Source of the DNA: Ciona intestinalis
Lineage: Eukaryota > Chordata > Ascidiacea > Phlebobranchia > Cionidae
Length of the DNA: 64,000 bases
Assembly: GCF_000224145.3 (NCBI RefSeq)
Contig: NC_020167.2
Span: 3,711,027 to 3,775,026 of the forward strand
Reading direction: 5' to 3'
This document shows, one piece after another, positions 58,501 to 64,000 of this stretch (its first letter is position 1; the number at the start of each line of letters is the position of its first letter). The notes beneath the pieces were generated by a model, which saw only the letters and a list, made by a program, of their open reading frames with translations, had not been told where the DNA came from and ran no database searches. Both the position numbers and the translations under genes were made by a program.

Positions 58501-61500
58501 TAAATTAAATTGATTTTGGAATTTCGTTCATCTTATTGCTACTTTCAGCTTTACCAAGAATAATTAAGTTTTGAAATTTTTTATCTGCCAAATTATATTA
58601 CATATTCACAGCATGGTTAAATTAGTAATTACAATCACCCACCCTGCAAGCCACTGTTGCTTAGGTAGTGCACATAACTAATTTCAACTGATAAAAATAA
58701 TTATACCAAGAAAAAATTAGCAGAAATAGAAAGCACTTTTTCTAAAAGAAAAATGCAAAATTGTAAGTCCTTTCAAAAAAAGCAAAATATGAAGCACTTT
58801 AAAAAAAATTGCAAAACAGCCCTTTTTCTTCTATTCAGCAGAGCCTTTAATTATATAAAGTACATTATTTTCTTTTTGATTGTTGTTTTGATTTATGTCA
58901 ATGATATTTTTATAGTTGTTTTAATCTTTTTTTTTTATTGTTGTTTTAATGATTTTTTCCTTCAAATTGATGCCCTACTTACTGTTTCCAATGTAATCTA
59001 ACAGTGGATGTTCTGAACACAATCATCTCAATGGCAAAATTTCTTGATGAACTCGCAACAGGCTCAGCACTTATGAGACAATTCTGTGACTACATCTTAT
59101 TTAACCCAGCCCTTTGGATCCACACCAAACCAGTTGTAAGTTGTATTATTGAATGAATGGATGAGTGAGTGTAACTTACTTTATTCTTGCTTGGCTGAAA
59201 AACAACAGTCGTTATTTTGCGGCTGTTCATACACCTTGTGCCATCTTACGGGTTACCATGTATGTTACTTTGTATTGTGTTTTGGTTTTCGACCAGTTTT
59301 ACATAACTTTACACTCATGGCAGTTCTACTTTAGGATAGGTCATACATGCAGCAGGTATTAAAGTAGGTATTTGGCATTCCAAATGTGTTCTTTTCCTAC
59401 AGCAGGTTTTTTTAACCATTTTTAAATATGGTCCCTTTAAAAATTTAAAAAAATCAATGGTCCCTACTTTTTTTAACCTTAAAAAAAATAAGAAACGTCA
59501 ATTTAATTATGTTTTAATTTATTTCTTTTGTTATATATTGATGATTAATTTAAAAAATCATATTTTTTAATTTTTTCCATGACTGCCTTGAAAAAAGGCA
59601 CATGGCCCACTCTTTTCAATTGACATTTCTTATATGTGGCTGGTAATTAAAATAGGACACTGATAAGCATCAAGTTTTACCAAATAAAAGTGACGTATTA
59701 GATCAAGGACACTTTGACTTAATCCAAACAAAATCCACTTTTCTTGACATATAAAAATAAAGCATGCTGTTTTTGCCTCGCGTAGCAGATTTTTACTTTG
59801 ATAAAAACATTGGGTGTACATAGGATTATAGGAACAAGGCTTTATTGGGTTGATTTGATAGCTTGTTTTATAACAACAAGCACACTAAAAAATAGTGGTT
59901 TCTTTTTAACATATTAAGCCGGCAGGCTAGTTTGCGCCCACCTTAAGTTTTCCATTCATTATCAACATAAAAAATAAATATATTAATTATATTTGTATGT
60001 TATAGATATATTTTAATTCACTTCCACAAGGTTTTTCATTTGTAACAAAAAAAAATTGTTTAATAATTTCCTTAGGCGATTAAAACCATTTTCAAGATAT
60101 ATTTTTTGCAGCTAATGAATTTAATTGAAATATATGATAAAGTAGTTGTTAGATTTTAGGTGCCAACGCTACGTAACCTATCGGCCAATTTATTTGCTCT
60201 GTCTAGTTTAAAGTTAATTTACTTTGCTGTGGTGTGTTGAGTTATTACTAATTAAAAAGGTTTAGTTATTGGTTTTAAAAATAACAAGACATATTTTCTG
60301 CAAGTCCAATTCTCCTTTAAAGAAATCGCATTTAGATGTATAGTAGGGTAGGAAAACATGGTTTTTGTTTTCATATTGTTTTTTGTACCATTTGGTAGTA
60401 AACAAATAATTTTTACTAAGTTATATAACTATATCCTCACGACTGTAAACGGTACTCATTGTTAAAGTTAATTATTAAAACTTTAAAAAAACGGTCTACG
60501 AAATGTGAGATATTATTTTCTAAAGATACCTATGTTACCATAAACCCCTACAGTACTTTATCATATATGTGAAATATAATTAAAGTACGGGTTTCTAGTC
60601 ATTAATTAATAAAACATAGAGCATAGTAAACACATATGTATGTTTTTTTCTGATTTAAGGCTAGTTTTTGATGTGTATTTTTTGACAATTGTCAAACTAT
60701 TTAACATTAGTTTGACAATTTGATGTGTGTATTTAATTTAATTACAAATAGCACTAATGAAAGCTACTCATACCACAATTAATGTTTTACACATGTGACA
60801 TAATACAATACAAACAAGAATAATTTTGCCCCCAACTTTAAATATTCCTAATGCTTATACTTAAGGATTATGCGATACCTAAGAATGTTTTAATGAGAAG
60901 AAACAAAATGTTATTTAAAGTGTGTTAAAATGCACCACCAGTAATCTACTTAGCTTTTGATTTCATTTAAACTGAAAATTCACTTCTGGTGATTCTGGCC
61001 TAATATAACTACACCACAATATCTGAATTCTTTTTATTTGACCCTAAATTGACTCATAACAGTATTAGCCGGCGATTTAAATTACCACACATGCAATAAA
61101 TGGATATGTGGAATTAGTGCCGGTCAACGCTGATGGGAAAATAATGAGCAAGAAAGTTGTTTTAAAGTTCACTTAAAAACATGACCGGTGCATTTATGTG
61201 ACCCAGCCAACATAATCAATACACTTCGTTCTCTTTAACCTCATTGCATCGCTAACAAACATATCATTTACGTGTATACAAGAAAATAATCATTAAAAGT
61301 TGATTGCTTCATGGATTTTTCTACAGTGGAGAGAAAGTCACTTTATCTGATAAACAAAGATGCATACCACTGTGTGCTTGTAAACACATCAACTTTTTAT
61401 CTGGTTTAGCAACTTTTTAATTTACAAAAAAAGATCAATTCAAATCCTAACTACTGTTTGACACAATCGACAGTATAGCAGTTGTTTAATACATGATTAA

Positions 61501-64000
61501 AAAAAGAAAAATATGCCCGCAAAATATGATGGTTATTAATACTTTAGTAGGGTGGGGAAACATGGGACACCTTGTTATTCTATTTTTTTGACCTGTTTGG
61601 TAGTAAACAAAAAACATTAAAACAAATAAAAAACATTTCCACAGAAACAACTCCCATAGACCGAAAACATGACCAGGATATTTGGGTATTATGTGCTAAA
61701 CTGTACTGTCTTCCCCCACAGTACTATATAATTTATGCTAAAAGCGATACATGAATAAACATTTCAATTGACTCTACTTTTTTTAGTATACATTACATTT
61801 AATATTTTTTATTCAGGTACAAGTCGCCCTGTATACCTACCTTGCTACTGAGTTTGTATCCTCTCCCACAATCCAGACCAATTTACGCCGAGTCAGCACT
61901 GTTTTATTGCTGATTCATGCTCTTAAACATTACTACTGGGTGGAGAATCCATTACCGAGGTCTGGGGTTGTTCCCAAGGGTTTAGGTAAGTGGAAATCTT
62001 ATTTATTTCACTAATAAATACCAACTGTTGGCCCTCCTGTATTTAATCATTGTGGTGCATAGCTTTATTTAGGTAATCTTAATATTGTCATTCAACGATA
62101 AAAATATAAAATAATTGGTGTTCTGTTTTTCTAAATTGTCTCTATTGTCATGTTGTTGATTAATCTTATTGAATTACTTTTTTTGAAGTTATCTGTAAGT
62201 GGGTACATAGGATATAACATTAGAATAATAATTTTTATGATCCAAAACTTTTGGTAAACAAAAAATATCGACATAGTTTTATATTCGAATCCTCACGTCT
62301 CCAAAACAGGGATGTTAACTGTTCAAAACACGATTAGGAAATTTAGTTGCTAACATTATTTCATCTTACCACACAGTACTATATAATATTTCATCATACA
62401 AATAATATTTTATCTCAGATGGTCCTCGACCTTCCAAAGATGAGATACTTTCTTTGCGAGCGTTCATTCTCCTTTTCCTTAAACAACTTGTCTCTCGGAC
62501 GGGTAGCATCTTAGAAGATGAACTTCAATCCATACTAGGATATTTACTCACCATGCATGAGGTGTGTGGTCTACTAAATATATGGAAATAATATTCTGTG
62601 GTTCTAGAGATTTAATACTGTTTCTGTATAACTTATATTGCTATTTTCTATTTTATATGGATGAGGTCCTGCAGCGTGGTAGTACATGGGACCTAGAATT
62701 GGCCCATTCCCCAACACCTCGGGTGTTTTATTGCTAAGTTACAGTACAAAGAAGTTGTGTTGGAACAACAAATTGGCAAAATTATTTACATTCAATTATT
62801 TTGCTAAGATAGTGTATATCTTTCAACTTTTAACACAATTGCACACAATTTGAATACCGATTTTAACAATCCTTACAAAACCTGCATTTTAAAATTTGTT
62901 TTGCTCTGTTACTTTTTAATATAAATGCACAAGACATAATGCACAACATTTCTTTTTCCCTTTTTTTAATTTTTTCTTAACTTAATATTTTGAAAATATT
63001 TGTTTTTCCTCAGGATGAAAACATCCTCGATGTTCTTCAACTTCTTGTTGCCATGGTGAGCGAGCAGGGAGGAGCTGTTACTCCCGTGTTTGACCGGAGG
63101 AACGGGATCGTGGTCATCTTTAAACTCCTTGGATCTCGGTCCGAGAACGTAAGAGTTCACGCTCTTAAACTGCTCGCTTATTTCCTCAAGAATCTTAGCC
63201 TAAAGTAAGTATCTTGTAATACAAACTGGTATTTGGCATCTGCTGTAAATTTGCCACAGAAACTTAAGGGCCTATGTAGGGCACAACACACTTAAGTACT
63301 TAACGAACATTGCTCCAACCCAGCCGTCACTAATGAGTTGTTTAAATTATATGCTATATCAAAGCAAAAATCATACAAAGTAAAAGAAACTGGTGGCATA
63401 CGAGGATAAAAAATGGTGGGAAAATATGTGTTTGACTACAATTAGGTGTCGCGGCACCGGTTGTATGAATGACTAAAATGTTTTTTCCGGGTGTTGGGGT
63501 AATGGGCCAATCTGGCCTAAATTCAAGGTCCTTGACAGGGACCTTACCCCCAAAGAATAAATTAATCACAACCGTTTGTGACATGCCAATGTTGTTGTAC
63601 TTAGATATAGACTTAGCTTTGACTGTGAATAAATGTTACTTACATTGCCATTCATTTTTACTTTCATGTGGTATTTGACATGACATCGATTTTTCATAAA
63701 TAAATAATATCATTTGATTTTAAAAGGAATAATTACACCTGTCACTTTAAATAAAAATGAAGAGTATATTAATATATCTACAATGCTACCTGCATAGTAA
63801 ACAATAATTTATAGTTTTGCTCATGTATCCAGTTAGCCAGAATAGCAATCTTTATTATGTTGTAACTTGTCTGGCACCGTGGCTCAGTGGTATAACCATC
63901 TGCATTATAACCAAAGTGTCCCCGGTTCAATGCTCGACGGTGTGTTTAATTATTCTTTATTTAGACGAAAGAATGAAGTAATGGAATCACAAAGTCTCTT
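52521..64000 (+). CDS. NBEA: Neurobeachin/LRBA family protein, N-terminal part (3' partial)
   Basis: Very large BEACH-domain scaffold of vesicle trafficking and kinase (PKA) anchoring. Only the N-terminal ~763 codons are present; the BEACH and WD40 parts lie beyond 64000. Exons: 52521-52706, 53005-53109, 53170-53296, 53400-53500, 53732-53949, 54836-54962, 55309-55428, 56055-56201, 57091-57315, 57615-57745, 57981-58111, 59005-59135, 61817-61985, 62419-62561, 63014-63204, 63965 onward; all phases agree. Residues ~35-200 form the armadillo-like start ([19 protein letters not shown]). Residues ~210-375 form the concanavalin-A-like lectin domain ([68 protein letters not shown]). Further helical repeats follow ([20 protein letters not shown]). 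NBEA and LRBA are vertebrate paralogues and a single tunicate pro-orthologue is likely. Intron 1 uses a GC donor. Confidence 0.96.
54632..54835 (+). repeat. Intronic tandem duplication capturing the start of an NBEA exon
   Basis: CCTATTTTAAGCTATTGTAG and CATGTTGGTTTAA occur near 54632 and again near 54727. Copy 1 continues into CATAGTTTACGGAACGG (54697-54712), a decayed image of the true acceptor and exon start TATAGTTTTCGGAACAG at 54831-54846. Confidence 0.75.
56523..56971. mobile_element. hAT-type MITE with 8 bp target duplication
   Basis: Terminal inverted repeats TAGGGATGCACATTACAGAAT / ATTCTGTAATGTGCATCCCTA, length 449 bp, flanked by the perfect duplication GATAAATC at 56515-56522 and 56972-56979. 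The interior has repeated GATTCGAAT-type motifs and no ORF. The 8 bp duplication and TAGGG termini indicate hAT-mediated insertion. Confidence 0.9.
57360..57420. repeat. Dispersed GGTGTTGGGGTAATGGGCC module (reverse)
   Basis: CATGAGGTCCTTGAGGACCT then GACCCATTACCCCAATACCC, just after an NBEA exon. Confidence 0.5.
59200..59275 (-). repeat. SINE tail fragment (minus orientation)
   Basis: AACAACAGTCGTTATTTTGC, TTCATACACCTTGTGCCATC, TTACGGGTTACCATGTATGT; NBEA intron. Confidence 0.55.
60338..60565. mobile_element. MITE, diverged and slightly enlarged
   Basis: TATAGTAGGGTAGGAAAACATG at the left, CTATGTTACCATAAACCCCT, ACAGTAC at the right. Confidence 0.7.
61543..61735. mobile_element. MITE, ~193 bp
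   Basis: TAGTAGGGTGGGGAAACATG, GGACACC at the left, CTGTCTTCCCCCACAGTACT, ATATA at the right. It ends about 80 bp before NBEA exon 61817-61985. Confidence 0.85.
62256..62394. mobile_element. MITE, left end missing
   Basis: GTAAACAAAAAATATCGACA, ACTGTTCAAAACACGATTAG, TTTCATCTTACCACACAGTA. It ends 24 bp before NBEA exon 62419-62561. Confidence 0.7.
62655..62730. repeat. Dispersed GGTGTTGGGG-ATGGGCC module (reverse)
   Basis: ATGAGGTCCTGCAGCG, GGGACCTAGAATTGGCCCAT, TCCCCAACACCTCGG. Confidence 0.5.
63258..63345 (+). repeat. SINE body fragment
   Basis: ACACTTAAGTACTTAACGAA, CATTGCTCCAACCCAGCCGT, TGTTTAAATTAT: the body that follows the tRNA-like head in the complete SINE. Confidence 0.5.
63480..63560. 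repeat. Dispersed GGGTGTTGGGGTAATGGGCC module
   Basis: CGGGTGTTGGGGTAATGGGC, CAATCTGGCCTAAATTCAAG, GTCCTTGACAGGGACCTT. Confidence 0.55.
63872..63944 (+). repeat. tRNA-derived SINE head (plus orientation)
   Basis: GGCACCGTGGCTCAGTGGTA carries a consensus A-box and GTGTCCCCGGTTCAATGCTC a consensus B-box. It lies about 20 bp upstream of the NBEA exon at 63965. Confidence 0.8.

Larger units (their letters stand above)
59136..61816. other. Large NBEA intron (2.7 kb)
   Basis: Besides the SINE tail at 59200-59275 and MITEs at 60338-60565 and 61543-61735, I see only AT-rich sequence with no gene. Confidence 0.6.

Overview
This is an AT-rich, intron-dense animal nuclear window. Every recognisable gene is an animal (mostly vertebrate-like) orthologue with many short introns. 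The short-intron architecture, the ~195 bp TA-flanked MITE seen in about 17 whole or partial copies, and the tRNA-headed SINEs all point to a solitary tunicate, most likely Ciona (C. robusta/intestinalis type). That assignment is inference. I rebuilt exon chains by hand from splice signals, reading-frame phase and remembered family sequence; each chain written here keeps frame across all its junctions except one break in TM9SF3.

Layout: TM9SF3 (+, 5' end off the window, 753-7396) converges on NOL9 (-, 8282-13896). NOL9 shares a ~0.5 kb divergent promoter with PLEKHB2/evectin (+, 14401-16599). ADH5 follows (-, 17314-20293), then a compact three-exon gene for a small secreted polybasic peptide that I do not recognise (-, 21562-22193). 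INTS9 (-, 23476-32304) is a complete 19-exon gene carrying a 339 bp assembly gap in one intron. A 2.3 kb divergent interval leads to a type II O-fucosyltransferase-like gene (+, 34594-39145). It converges on a LIV-1 zinc transporter resembling SLC39A12/ZIP12 (-, 40254-48602). That transporter's large intron holds an intronless seven-transmembrane gene on the opposite strand (44951-46000). A 3.9 kb repeat-bearing divergent interval precedes NBEA/LRBA (+, 52521 to the window end), of which only the N-terminal ~763 codons are present.

The genes are not an operon or pathway. They cover Golgi/endosomal trafficking (TM9SF3, PLEKHB2, NBEA), RNA processing (NOL9, INTS9), formaldehyde/S-nitrosoglutathione metabolism (ADH5), secretory-pathway glycosylation (O-FucT-like) and zinc import (SLC39A).

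The repeat fraction includes: the ~195 bp MITE, dense at 36.4-41.5 kb and filling several short introns; SINE heads, bodies and tails; a minisatellite that appears to be an amplified SINE tail; a hAT-type MITE with a perfect 8 bp target duplication; and a 34 bp perfect palindrome. I saw no LTR, retroviral or Polinton-type element and no CRISPR array. The best candidates for something undescribed are the small secreted peptide gene, the nested orphan 7TM gene, and the MITE-built introns.
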